From the NCBI GenBank assembly GCA_020073495.1, contig JAIQFD010000003.1, forward strand, positions 372,001 to 436,000: DNA of 64,000 bases, written 5' to 3'. Made by a program: the position numbers and the translations under genes. This document shows positions 15,687 to 23,569 of this stretch, one piece after another. The notes below the pieces were generated by a model, which was given only the letters and a program-made list of their open reading frames with translations, was not told the DNA's origin and did no database searches. The DNA comes from Terriglobia bacterium. Its GTDB lineage: Bacteria; Acidobacteriota; Terriglobia; Terriglobales; Acidobacteriaceae. Positions within the stretch are counted from its first letter, which is position 1. The number at the start of each line of letters is the position of its first letter.

Positions 15687-15714
15687 AGTACTCAGTACTC
15701 GGTACTCAGTACGC
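15687..15714. repeat. four tandem copies of a 7-bp unit
   Basis: Four head-to-tail heptamers, AGTACTC, AGTACTC, GGTACTC and AGTACGC, lie between the composite operator at 15727 and the start of small protein A (15673). They fall in the 5' untranslated or promoter zone of the ATPase operon. Copy-number change here would move the operator relative to the gene by 7 bp steps. Confidence 0.75.
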
Positions 15715-15724
15715 AGCGAAGCCT

Positions 15725-15752
15725 GTGTGATTTCCGTCACACGTCCGCGTGC
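15725..15752. promoter_or_regulatory. composite CRP/FNR-like operator, copy C (perfect 18-bp palindrome)
   Basis: GTGTGA-TTTCCG-TCACAC at 15725-15742 is a perfect CRP-consensus-type palindrome. It is followed after 8 bases by GTGC (15749-15752), the position of the third half-site in the other copies. It lies between the ATPase operon (minus, 52 bp to its start) and the gene at 15791 (plus). For the plus gene the palindrome centre is about 42 bp before the start predicted from the GATAAT at 15764, the usual place for class II activation. Confidence 0.7.
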
Positions 15753-15763
15753 GGCAGGGATGG

Positions 15764-15769
15764 GATAAT
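15764..15769 (+). promoter_or_regulatory. probable -10 hexamer for the gene at 15791
   Basis: GATAAT, 21 bp before the ATG at 15791. Transcription would start near 15776, placing the centre of operator copy C at about -42. No clear -35 is visible, as expected for an activator-dependent promoter. This is inference from spacing. Confidence 0.45.
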
Positions 15770-15790
15770 CCCTGTGAGCACTGACAACTC

Positions 15791-16420
15791 ATGTCGCCAC
15801 AGCTCAGCATCTTCATCCTCGTCATCGTCTTCGTGGTCGGCTGGTTCGCCGTCGGCACCCAGCTCAACGTCCGCAAAGGCGAAACCGTGCTCAAATGGCT
15901 CCAGGACGGCTTGCCGCTCATCGGGGAAAAGGCCACCCTGCGCTGGCTCGGTTCCTCCGCCGTCGAGCTCAAAATCGAAGATGCGCGAGCTCCGTTCCGC
16001 AGCGCCCAGGTCCTGGTCCTGCTCGAGCCGCGCGACGTGCCGCTGATCTGGTGGTACTTCCGCCTGCGCGGCCGCCGCGACCTGTTCATCTTCCGCGGAG
16101 AGCTGCGCTCCGGCCCGCGGCGCGAGCTCGAAGTGCTGGACGTCGCGGCCTGGTCCGCGCGCAGGGCATACGCGCGGGTCAAAGCGGACCAGTGGCCGGC
16201 GGTGAATGCGCCGGCGCCGCTGTCCGCATTCGCGGCACAAGCCTCCACCGATGCTTCCGCGGCGATCCGCGCCGCGGCCCTCGACGGCTGTCCGCTGGCA
16301 CGCCTTTCCCTGCGCCGCAGCGAGCCCAACCTCGAGATCCAGTGGCCGCTGGATGAACTCCGGAAACACTCCGCGCGCGAGGTCGTCGAAGCCATCCAAC
16401 GAGCCGGTCAATCCAGTTAG
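15791..16420 (+). CDS. membrane-anchored protein of unknown function
   Basis: This 209-residue protein is not recognised. It starts with one strongly hydrophobic segment (LSIFILVIVFVVGWFAVG, about 5-22), followed by a soluble part of about 185 residues. The soluble part is rich in Arg, Leu and Ala, with alternating strands in the middle (VELKIEDARAPF, VLVLLEPRDVPLIWWYFRLRGRRDLFIFRGEL) and a helical C-terminus (WPLDELRKHSAREVVEAI). There is no cleavage site, so it is probably anchored with the C-terminal domain in the cytosol (positive-inside is not decisive). It is divergent from the ArsA-like operon and shares operator copy C with it. Both may therefore respond to the same signal. Confidence 0.65.
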   Translation: MSPQLSIFILVIVFVVGWFAVGTQLNVRKGETVLKWLQDGLPLIGEKATLRWLGSSAVELKIEDARAPFRSAQVLVLLEPRDVPLIWWYFRLRGRRDLFIFRGELRSGPRRELEVLDVAAWSARRAYARVKADQWPAVNAPAPLSAFAAQASTDASAAIRAAALDGCPLARLSLRRSEPNLEIQWPLDELRKHSAREVVEAIQRAGQSS

Positions 16421-16464
16421 CCAGGCCTGCACGGCCGGGCCACACCTTTGATGTCAAAGAGCGA

Positions 16465-16492
16465 GTAGGACGGCCGGGGCCGGCCGTCCTAC
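16465..16492. terminator. perfect 13-bp-arm hairpin between convergent genes
   Basis: The arms GTAGGACGGCCGG (16465-16477) and CCGGCCGTCCTAC (16480-16492) pair perfectly around a 2-base GG centre. It lies between the stop of the gene ending at 16420 and the stop of cstA (16502), so it could stop both transcripts. There is no T-run on either side; it may instead be a dispersed hairpin unit like those at 12.8-13.05 kb. Confidence 0.55.
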
Positions 16493-16501
16493 GGAACACC
16501 G

Positions 16502-18562
16502 CTAGTCTGCCGCGATCGCTGCTTCGCGCTTCGGCGCGGGGGCTACTTTCAGCCTCTGCCACGCGTGGAAGGCGTCGTACGCGATGACCGCTGCCGCGAT
16601 GAACAGCAGCATCGCGACCACGATCATCAGGCCCGCGCCGACGCTATTGATCGGCTGCGCCGCGATCTTCGGGTTCGACAGGATGCTGGCGTAGAGGTTG
16701 TACGAAGTCACCAGGATCGCTGCCATGGTCGTGATGTACATGAACACCATCGGCCAGAAGGCGTAGCGGGGGTTCTTGCCCGTCGACTTCAGCCAGATGC
16801 TGACGATCAGCAGGCTGAGCGCCGCCATCAACTGGTTGGAGGCGCCGAAGAGCTGCCAGAGGTAGATCCAGGTTCCGCTCAGGACCAGCACAAAGGTCAG
16901 CGCCATGGAGACGATGGCTGCGATGTGCGGGTTCTTGAAGCCGGCCCAGGTATCGCCGAGCCACTCGCCCAGCGTCACGCGCATGACGCGGAAGACGAGT
17001 TGCACCATGGTCAGCACGATGACGACGAACACGCCGAAGCCAAGTGCCGTGCCATAAGCGGGAGCGATGGCGCCGAAGGTGACGATGCCGAGCAGCTTGC
17101 CGACGCCTGCGGCGAATGCGCCCGCGCCCGCGCCGCCCGCGATGGATACCGCGACCAGCGAGAGCAGGGCCAAAGCGTTCTCGGAGAACATGCCACCACC
17201 GCCCACGGGCAGCGCGTCGGTCTCATACTCGAGCTGACGCGCGGTGCCGATGGAGCCGACGAGCGCGTGCCAGCCGGAGATGGCGCCGCAGGCGATGGTC
17301 ACGAAGAGCATCGGCCACAGCGGCTGGATCGCGGGCAGCGCCTGCAGGATGTTGCCGGCCGCGTCCTTGGCCTGGGTCATCGGCATCAAGGTGGTGAAGA
17401 CCTTCGTCTGGAAGGTGATGGCGGTGGCCATGTCGGCGTTGCCCAACAGGGCACGGATGCCGCCGACGACCGCACCCAGCGCCGTCAGGCCGATGGTCAG
17501 GAACGTCACCCAGAAGCCGATGTAATTCGTCGGCTGGGCGAAGCGCCAGATGGGCAAAACGGTCCCGAGATACGAGAAGGCGAACACGAACAGGCACCAG
17601 AAGAGGAACGATGGGAGCATCTTGATGGCGCCGCTCTTGTCCACGTACTTGGGAACGATCTTGCCGTCGGCGCCGACCACGGTAGTGGCCAGGCGCGGAT
17701 CGGACTTGGTCGGGTCAACCACGGTGTAGAGCGGCTGACCGCCGGAGATACGGTTGATGACGCCTCCAAGCTTCTCGACCGTTGAGTTGATAGGCCCGGC
17801 GAAGACCAAGGTGCTCGCCGCCTTGCCATCGGGCGTCTGCCCCTTTACCGCACTGATGCCCTTGGCGCCGAGCGCCATCGAGGCCAGCGTGACCGCCACC
17901 GCGATGAAGGTGACCAGCACGAGGTCCATCTTCCAGCGGTAGAGCATCTGGCCCATGATCAGGCCCATGACGGCCAGCATGAAGATGCCAAAGGGAACGT
18001 CAGCGCGCGGGTCAAAGATGCCGGCCATGATGCCGACGAACGCGCCCGCCAGCAGCAGCAGATAGAAGAAGATGAAAACGAACAGGATGATGCGCGTGCG
18101 CGGTGCGATCAGCTTGTGAGCGATCGCCGACAGAGAATTGCCGTCGTTGCGGACGGCAACCACGATGGCCGAGTAGTCGCTCGCCCAACCCAGGAAGGTC
18201 ACGCCGAGCACGAGCCACAGCAGCGCCGGCAGCCAGCCCCAGATCATCGCGGCGGCGATGGGGCCGACGATGGGCCCCGCGGCCGCAATGGATTTGAAGT
18301 GATAGCCGTACAGCACGTTGCGGCTGGTGGGCATGAAATCCACGCCGTCCATGTACATGCGTGCGGGCGTGGCTTTCTTTTTATCGGGCTGGATGACGTC
18401 CTGGTCGATGCGGCGCGCGTAGCGCGTGTAGCCCAGGTAGATCATGACCGCGCCCAGCACGGCAACGACGGTGGCGTTCATGGGCTTGTGCGTAAGGGCA
18501 AAGCCGCCCGCCACGAGAATAGGAATGAGCAAGAGGATGAGGATCGAAAGCCGAATATTCAT
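16502..18562 (-). CDS. cstA: carbon starvation protein CstA, peptide/pyruvate transporter family
   Basis: This 686-residue polytopic inner-membrane protein has the CstA layout, with about 16-18 hydrophobic segments and family sequences near the N-terminus such as PTSRNVLYGYHFKSIAAAGPIVGPI and, in the centre, ISGWHALVGSIGTARQLEYETDALPVGGGGMFSEN (each seen in parts). E. coli CstA and BtsT import peptides and pyruvate, and cstA is activated by CRP during carbon starvation. An inserted soluble loop at about 240-300 between membrane segments is larger than in E. coli. The composite operator copy D sits about 160 bp upstream, which agrees with a CRP-type control. Annotated from family similarity; the solute is not certain. 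Confidence 0.9.
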   Translation of the reverse strand: MNIRLSILILLLIPILVAGGFALTHKPMNATVVAVLGAVMIYLGYTRYARRIDQDVIQPDKKKATPARMYMDGVDFMPTSRNVLYGYHFKSIAAAGPIVGPIAAAMIWGWLPALLWLVLGVTFLGWASDYSAIVVAVRNDGNSLSAIAHKLIAPRTRIILFVFIFFYLLLLAGAFVGIMAGIFDPRADVPFGIFMLAVMGLIMGQMLYRWKMDLVLVTFIAVAVTLASMALGAKGISAVKGQTPDGKAASTLVFAGPINSTVEKLGGVINRISGGQPLYTVVDPTKSDPRLATTVVGADGKIVPKYVDKSGAIKMLPSFLFWCLFVFAFSYLGTVLPIWRFAQPTNYIGFWVTFLTIGLTALGAVVGGIRALLGNADMATAITFQTKVFTTLMPMTQAKDAAGNILQALPAIQPLWPMLFVTIACGAISGWHALVGSIGTARQLEYETDALPVGGGGMFSENALALLSLVAVSIAGGAGAGAFAAGVGKLLGIVTFGAIAPAYGTALGFGVFVVIVLTMVQLVFRVMRVTLGEWLGDTWAGFKNPHIAAIVSMALTFVLVLSGTWIYLWQLFGASNQLMAALSLLIVSIWLKSTGKNPRYAFWPMVFMYITTMAAILVTSYNLYASILSNPKIAAQPINSVGAGLMIVVAMLLFIAAAVIAYDAFHAWQRLKVAPAPKREAAIAAD

Positions 18563-18715
18563 CGCGAAACTCCTTCAGGCAGAAGATGAGTCCCGATGCT
18601 GCATTTCAGGTTGTGTGGGCTGTCGTGTACCGCCTGAGGCGAGTAAGAGACAAGCACAGCGGCGCGGTACAGGCTTCCCGATTAGGAACTATCCTCCAGC
18701 GCGGCGCGCGAGTCC

Positions 18716-18742
18716 GTGATGGGCGTCACGATGAGTCGTGAC
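18716..18742. promoter_or_regulatory. composite CRP/FNR-like operator, copy D
   Basis: GTGA (18716-18719), 6 bases TGGGCG, TCAC (18726-18729), 8 bases, GTGA (18738-18741), then C. It has exactly the layout of the other copies. It lies in the 188-bp gap between the cytochrome c stop (18751) and the cstA start (18562). Confidence 0.6.
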
Positions 18743-18750
18743 GAGAGGTT

Positions 18751-19206
18751 TCATTTCTGCTGGAGCGACTCCAGATATTGAATGAGGCTCTTGATGCGCA
18801 AGTCCACTTCCTTCTCGTCCTGGTGGCTGACCGGCTTGAAGGCGGTTCCCCAGACCGGCATCTCTTTGGATCCGTGGCCGACGATGCCGCCGCCCCACTT
18901 GATGACCTGGAAGACGTCGCCCTCAGGAAACTTGCCCTTCTTGCGTTTGGCGAGGACAGTGAGGTCGGGCAGGCGCTTCTTGAGCGCGGGGGCGGCGGGG
19001 CCGTTCCCCTTGCCGTCGGCGCCGTGACAACTGGCGCAGTAGGCGGTGTACATCTCGGCGCCGGACATGGGGGAGGTTTGCGGGATGGGCGGCTTGGCGG
19101 CCGGCGCCGGCTGGCTCGCCGGAGCCTGCTGACTGGGATTGCTGCAGGCGGAGAGGACAACAAGAACGGTTATAAGGGAACTAAAGAGAAACGTCAGCCG
19201 GCGCAT
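18751..19206 (-). CDS. small lipoprotein cytochrome c
   Basis: This exported mono-heme cytochrome has 151 residues from the ATG at 19206. That start gives a lipoprotein signal peptide ending in the lipobox LSAC (Cys21), and GGAGG lies about 10 bp before it; the longer frame to 19272 would bury the signal. A Pro/Ala-rich linker (22-46) is followed by the heme site CASCH (57-61) and a likely axial Met in EMPVWGT. It belongs to class I c-type cytochromes and should carry electrons in the periplasm while anchored to a membrane. It precedes cstA in the same direction. A TCAC-N8-GTGA site about 65 bp upstream resembles half of the composite operator. Confidence 0.85.
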   Translation of the reverse strand: MRRLTFLFSSLITVLVVLSACSNPSQQAPASQPAPAAKPPIPQTSPMSGAEMYTAYCASCHGADGKGNGPAAPALKKRLPDLTVLAKRKKGKFPEGDVFQVIKWGGGIVGHGSKEMPVWGTAFKPVSHQDEKEVDLRIKSLIQYLESLQQK

Positions 19207-19268
19207 GGGAGACAAACCTCCACGGGCTTGAGCATGCGCGGCGCCCGAACCGGGTGCAATGATGGAGG

Positions 19269-19284
19269 TCACTGGCGGATGTGA
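19269..19284. promoter_or_regulatory. partial operator, TCAC-N8-GTGA only (copy E)
   Basis: On the plus strand it reads TCAC (19269-19272), 8 bases, GTGA (19281-19284). Read on the minus strand it ends AGTGACC, as in copies A and B. The outer GTGA of the CRP-type palindrome is absent. It is about 65 bp upstream of the cytochrome c start codon. Confidence 0.4.
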
Positions 19285-19344
19285 GCATCGCCCCAGCGGC
19301 TAAAGCCATGCCCGGACACGCAAATCGTCGCCGCGGACGCGGTG

Positions 19345-20115
19345 TTACGTGGGCTTTGCGATCAGCGCTACCGCGGCCTGGGTATACATCAGCGTTCCAT
19401 GCATGACCGGGCGCATCCCGGTCGGAGGGCCGCCCTGCAACTCGGACTGCAGGGCGCGCCGGATCTCCCGCGCGGCATTCTCCGGGGTTTCAGTGAGCCC
19501 AAGCCACTCATCGATGGCGACTTCGGTCTCGCGGGAGCCACTGCGTAGCAGTTTAAGTCCGGCATCGGTCAGCAGGCGCTCGAGTTCGGCGCGAGAAAGA
19601 GCGCGCACATGCGATGGGTCACGCAGTACCTCGAGGCGGTTCTGCTCCCGGGCGAGAGAGGGAGAGTCGGGCGAGACGATGTCGATGACCGCAACCTGTC
19701 CAGTCCTGGAAGCGACCCGCTTCATCTCGGCGACAACCCGCTGCGGCGTGGGGATGTGGTGGAGAGAAAAGCGCGTCATGACAATGTCGAAGGAACCGTC
19801 GGGGAAGGGCAAGTGCTCCGCATCGCCCTGCAGGAAGAGCACGTTGGGAATACCCTCACCGGCTGCGGCCGAGCGGCCTTGCCGCATCATGGCGGGCGTG
19901 AGATCGAACACGATGGCGCGCTTCAGCTGGGGGGCGGCAGCGCGGGCCAGCAATCCCGTGCCTCCCGCAACGTCAAGCGCCACGAGGTCCGGCCGCAGCT
20001 CCAGGAATGAAACGGCCCAGCGCACGTAATCCTTATTGGCGACGCTGGAGCCGCGGCGCTCGAAGCGATCTGCTTGTCTTCCGAAGTGTTCAAGGATCTC
20101 TTTGCGATTGCCCAT
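19345..20115 (-). CDS. class I SAM-dependent methyltransferase, UbiE-like
   Basis: The protein has 256 residues from the ATG at 20115 (MGNRKEIL); an ATG seven codons upstream (20136) is possible, and both have weak ribosome binding sites. Motif I is VALDVAGGTGLLA (about 55-67), with a QGDAEHLPFPDGSFDIV segment (about 105-121) that binds the adenine and precedes the substrate region, and FSLHHIPTPQRVVAEMKRV. This pattern is that of Methyltransf_11/UbiE proteins acting on small molecules such as quinones or lipids. It has no operon partner: the neighbour upstream is divergent (the Liv binding protein) and the cytochrome gene lies 138 bp downstream. Confidence 0.8.
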   Translation of the reverse strand: MGNRKEILEHFGRQADRFERRGSSVANKDYVRWAVSFLELRPDLVALDVAGGTGLLARAAAPQLKRAIVFDLTPAMMRQGRSAAAGEGIPNVLFLQGDAEHLPFPDGSFDIVMTRFSLHHIPTPQRVVAEMKRVASRTGQVAVIDIVSPDSPSLAREQNRLEVLRDPSHVRALSRAELERLLTDAGLKLLRSGSRETEVAIDEWLGLTETPENAAREIRRALQSELQGGPPTGMRPVMHGTLMYTQAAVALIAKPT

Positions 20116-20323
20116 GCCACCTGCTCTCTCTCTCATCTTGTACCTCATTTTGCGAACGGATGCCCAACTTGGGATCGGGATTTCCCTGGGCTTGTGCATC
20201 CGGCCATGCAGGACTATCATTGCCGCCATTTTGGTGCATCTTCGCACGATGCTTTTCTCTTGCTGGCAGGAGAGAGCGTCGTCTGCCTGCAGAGGAGGCA
20301 CTGTCTTCCCGGGGAGGAATCGT
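20116..20323. promoter_or_regulatory. divergent promoter region, methyltransferase/livK
   Basis: 208 bp between two divergent starts. Frames can be drawn through it in continuation of the binding-protein gene, but the GGGGAGGAATCGT before the ATG at 20324 and the lipoprotein signal there show that translation starts after it. No clear operator was found. Confidence 0.4.
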
Positions 20324-21589
20324 ATGAACCATGCAGTGCTCAAACGTAGAGGGCTGAAGGTGTGCGCGGCGGGCGTCCTGCTGCTGCTCGGAATGGCGTC
20401 GCTGGTCGCGGGTTGCAGCAAGCGGGGTGGCGAAGGCGACGTCATCAAGGTCGGCGTGGTGCTGCCCATCACCGGCCGCGAAGGCAAGCCGGGCCAGTAT
20501 CAGAAGGAAGGCATCGAATTGGCGATCAAGAAGATCAACGACGGCGGGGGAGTGTTCGTGAAGGACAAGGGCAAGAAACTGCCCATCAAGGAAATCTTCT
20601 ACGACGACCAGTCCGATCAAGCCAAGTCGGCGCAATTGGTGGAGCGGGCCATGAGCTCGGACGAAGTGGTCGCCGTGCTGGGGGGCTACTCGACGGTGCT
20701 GGGCGAAGCCCAGTCGGTGATGCCCGACCGCTACAAGACCCCATGGGTCACCACCGGAGCCGCGGCGAGCGCCATCTTCAGCCACGGCTACCAGTACGCG
20801 TTCGGCAGCCTGAGCCCGACCAACCTGCTGGGCTCGACCACCGCCGAGTTCCTGGGCAGCCTGGTGGATGCGGGGAAACTGAAGAAAGGGCTGAAGCTGG
20901 CGCTGGCGCTGGAGAACACCGACCACGGCGTGGACTATGGCCGCGGGATCCAGGAGTGGATCGATAAGCACCCCGGATACTTCACGGTCGTGTTCAGCGA
21001 AAAGTTCGACCTGGGGGGGACCGATTTCTCCGGCCTGTTGCAAAAGGTGAAGCAGGCGAAGGCGGACATCTTCCTGGCGGACGCGCACTTGCAGGACTAC
21101 ATCACCATGCACCGCCAGTATATGCAAAGCGGAATGCGCCACCAGATGATCAGCTACGGGGCGCGCGGCCCGGAATCGGACGCGCGCAAGGCGCTGGGCG
21201 ACGGCGTGGACTACATCTTCGCCGGCATCTGGTGGTCGAGCAAGCTGCCCTATCCGCAGGTGAAGCAGTTCATCGATGACTACAAGAGCTTCACCGGACA
21301 TCCGCCGGACTCGTGGTATCCGGCCACGGCGTACGATGCGACCCGTACTCTGGCCGCGGCCATCGAATCGGCCGGCACGCTGGAACGGACCGCGATCCGT
21401 GACGCCTTGCGCAAGGCGGATCTCAAGGACTCGCTGTTGCCCGGACAGGAACTGAAGTTCGGCGCCAACGGGCAGATCAATACCCCCTTCGTCATCGTGC
21501 AGAACAAGCCGGATGCCAAGGTGGACATCGTGTTCCCCAAGGACGCCGCCACCGGAGAAGCCGTTGCTCCCACCCCGGCGAAGAAGTAG
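20324..21589 (+). CDS. livK: ABC transporter substrate-binding lipoprotein, branched-chain amino acid (type I) family
   Basis: This periplasmic binding protein has 421 residues from the ATG at 20324, supported by GGGGAGGAATCGT. The signal peptide ends in the lipobox LVAGC, so it is membrane-tethered. The mature part starts IKVGVVLPITGREGKPGQYQ, the usual first strand of Peripla_BP_6 proteins, followed by AIKKINDGGG and later WYPATAYDATRTLAAAIESAG. It is the first gene of a complete Liv-type operon (binding protein, two permeases, two ATPases). Such systems import amino acids, but in soil bacteria also amides, urea or aromatic acids, so the solute remains open. The symbol is used for the family position. 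Confidence 0.85.
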   Translation: MNHAVLKRRGLKVCAAGVLLLLGMASLVAGCSKRGGEGDVIKVGVVLPITGREGKPGQYQKEGIELAIKKINDGGGVFVKDKGKKLPIKEIFYDDQSDQAKSAQLVERAMSSDEVVAVLGGYSTVLGEAQSVMPDRYKTPWVTTGAAASAIFSHGYQYAFGSLSPTNLLGSTTAEFLGSLVDAGKLKKGLKLALALENTDHGVDYGRGIQEWIDKHPGYFTVVFSEKFDLGGTDFSGLLQKVKQAKADIFLADAHLQDYITMHRQYMQSGMRHQMISYGARGPESDARKALGDGVDYIFAGIWWSSKLPYPQVKQFIDDYKSFTGHPPDSWYPATAYDATRTLAAAIESAGTLERTAIRDALRKADLKDSLLPGQELKFGANGQINTPFVIVQNKPDAKVDIVFPKDAATGEAVAPTPAKK

Positions 21590-21677
21590 CCGAGACGCCA
21601 CGGAAGCTGGGATCTACCATGGGGCGCGGTCCATGCCGCGCCCCCGGAATCTGCGCGGCTGGACATCCTGAGGGCCC

Positions 21678-22571
21678 ATGACCTGGGTTGACTTCCTGAA
21701 CCTGCTGATCGCGGCGCTGCTGCTGGGCGGGATCTACGCCGTGATGTCGGTGGGCATGACCGTCATCTACGGCGTGATGAAGATCGTGAACCTGGCGCAC
21801 GCCGGATTCATGATGCTGGGAGCATACTTCGCCTACGAGATGTACCAGCGTTTCCACATCACGCCCATCGCGGGCGCATTGCTGGCTTTTCCGGTCTTCT
21901 TCCTGCTGGGAACGGTCGTGTACTGGGTGCTGGTGTGCTGGCTGCCCAAATCCAACCAGCCCACACTGGCCTCGCTGCTGCTGATGTTCGGCTTGTGGCT
22001 GGTGTTGCAGAACATCGGATACCTGGTGTGGGGCAACACGGACCGATCCATCCTCTCGCCGATGACGTTCTCGGTGATCCACTTCGGTCCGATCAGCATT
22101 TCGACGCTGCGCCTGGTGGTGTTCGTGGCGGCGGTGGCCTGCGTGGGCGTCCTCGAACTGACGCTGGAGCGCACCTGGTTCGGGCGTTCGGTGCGCGCGC
22201 TGATCCAGAACCCGTACGCGGGCAAGATCGTGGGCGTGGATGAGGAGAAGACCTCGCGGCTGACGTTCGGGCTGGGGATCGGCTTCGCCGGGCTGGCGGG
22301 CGCTCTGCTGGCGACACTGTACTCGTTCAATCCCGACTTTGGCCGGCCGTTCCTGCTGCGCGCGTTCGTGATCATCGTGCTGGGCGGGCTGGAGTCGGTC
22401 TCGGGCGTGGCGCTGGGCGCGATAGTGCTGGCCCTGGTCGAGACCTTCAGCATCCTGATCGTTCCCGCCGCATACCAGACGGCGATCTCATTCTCACTGC
22501 TGGTGGTGGTGCTGATCGTGCTGCCGGGCGGAGTGGCCAGCCTGCTGGCGAGGAAGCGGAGGCTGGCATGA
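21678..22571 (+). CDS. livH: branched-chain-amino-acid-type ABC permease LivH
   Basis: This 297-residue inner-membrane permease of the BPD_transp_2 family has about eight hydrophobic segments. Family pattern: LLLGGIYAVMSVGMTVIYGVMKIVNLAHAGFMML near the start (in two adjacent helices) and, in the coupling region, a cytoplasmic loop with RSVRALIQNPYAGKIVGVD. The ATG follows GAGGGCCC and comes 88 bp after the binding protein. Its stop overlaps the start of LivM (ATGA). It forms half of the membrane channel with LivM. Confidence 0.88.
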   Translation: MTWVDFLNLLIAALLLGGIYAVMSVGMTVIYGVMKIVNLAHAGFMMLGAYFAYEMYQRFHITPIAGALLAFPVFFLLGTVVYWVLVCWLPKSNQPTLASLLLMFGLWLVLQNIGYLVWGNTDRSILSPMTFSVIHFGPISISTLRLVVFVAAVACVGVLELTLERTWFGRSVRALIQNPYAGKIVGVDEEKTSRLTFGLGIGFAGLAGALLATLYSFNPDFGRPFLLRAFVIIVLGGLESVSGVALGAIVLALVETFSILIVPAAYQTAISFSLLVVVLIVLPGGVASLLARKRRLA

Positions 22572-23569
22572 AGGGCGGTGTGGGTGCACGCATCAAACTT
22601 GCGCTGCCGTGGATCGCGCTGGCCGCGCTGCTGGCTGTGCCTGCTCTTGGGCTGGGCGCCAACATCGTCCGGCTGCTGTTCATCACCTTTGTCTGGGTGA
22701 CGACCAGCCTGGCCTGGAACTTGCTGGGCGGACTCGCCGGGCAGGTTTCGTTCGGCTTTGCGGTGTTCTACGGTCTGGGCGCATACGCTGCGGCGCTGCT
22801 GATCGATGCCGGGGTGAGCCCGTACTTCTCGTTCTTCGCCGCGGGCGCGGTGGCGGCGTTCGGTTCTTTGCTCGTGGGGTTGCCGACCTTCCGACTGCGC
22901 GGACCGTATTTCGCCATCGCCACCATCGGGGTGAGCGAGGCGGTGCGTGTGATAGCAGACAACCTGTCGATCACCGGCGGGGCCAGCGGGTTCCGCATCG
23001 TGGAACACCGGCCCTTCCGCCAGCTCGAGCACTACTACACCGCGCTGGGGCTGGCGGCGCTGGCCGTGATCGTCTCCCTGCTGATCGAGCACAGCAAATT
23101 CGGGCTGGGGCTGGTGGCCATCCGCCTGGACGAGGAGGCGGCCGCCGACCTGGGGGTGAACCCCTACACCTACAAGCTGTTGGCGCACGCGGTGGCGGCG
23201 GCGCTCACCGGGATGGCGGGCGGGGTATTCGCCCGCTACGCGGCTTTCATCCATCCCCACGGAGTGTTTGCGTTCAACACCAGCGTGTATATCCTGCTGA
23301 TGCCGGTGATCGGCGGGATCGGCACTGTCCTGGGAGCGGTGCTGGGCGGGGTGATCTTCGGCATCGTGGAGGAGCAGCTGGTGGCAGGGTTCCCGCAAAT
23401 ACATCTGCTCCTTTACGGCTCGCTGCTCATCCTTATAATCCTGGTGGAGCCGGACGGGATCGTTGGGTTGTTCAGAAGACTGCTGAGGAGATTCACTAAA
23501 GACCATGCCGACACCAATGTTGCAGGTCCAAGGCCTGACGAAATACTTCGGGGGACTGGCGGCGCTTAA
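22568..23569 (+). CDS. livM: branched-chain-amino-acid-type ABC permease LivM
   Basis: This 333-residue permease is the partner of LivH. It shows the family segments LVGLPTFRLRGPYFAIATIGVSEA (in parts) and, near the C-terminus, GIGTVLGAVLGGVIFGIVEEQL. The start overlaps the LivH stop by 4 bp. It runs 65 bp into the start of the next gene; the last 20 or so residues (after FRRLLRRFTKDHA) are not like other LivM proteins. They are therefore either a harmless tail or a sign that the stop has moved by a frame change. Confidence 0.87.
   Translation: MKGGVGARIKLALPWIALAALLAVPALGLGANIVRLLFITFVWVTTSLAWNLLGGLAGQVSFGFAVFYGLGAYAAALLIDAGVSPYFSFFAAGAVAAFGSLLVGLPTFRLRGPYFAIATIGVSEAVRVIADNLSITGGASGFRIVEHRPFRQLEHYYTALGLAALAVIVSLLIEHSKFGLGLVAIRLDEEAAADLGVNPYTYKLLAHAVAAALTGMAGGVFARYAAFIHPHGVFAFNTSVYILLMPVIGGIGTVLGAVLGGVIFGIVEEQLVAGFPQIHLLLYGSLLILIILVEPDGIVGLFRRLLRRFTKDHADTNVAGPRPDEILRGTGGA

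Noticed and set aside
15687-15714. CRISPR repeat
   Set aside because: Four 7-bp units head to tail without spacers; no cas gene.
18597-18715. Further promoter hexamers before cstA
   Set aside because: No hexamer pair with acceptable spacing could be fixed with confidence, so only the composite operator is reported.
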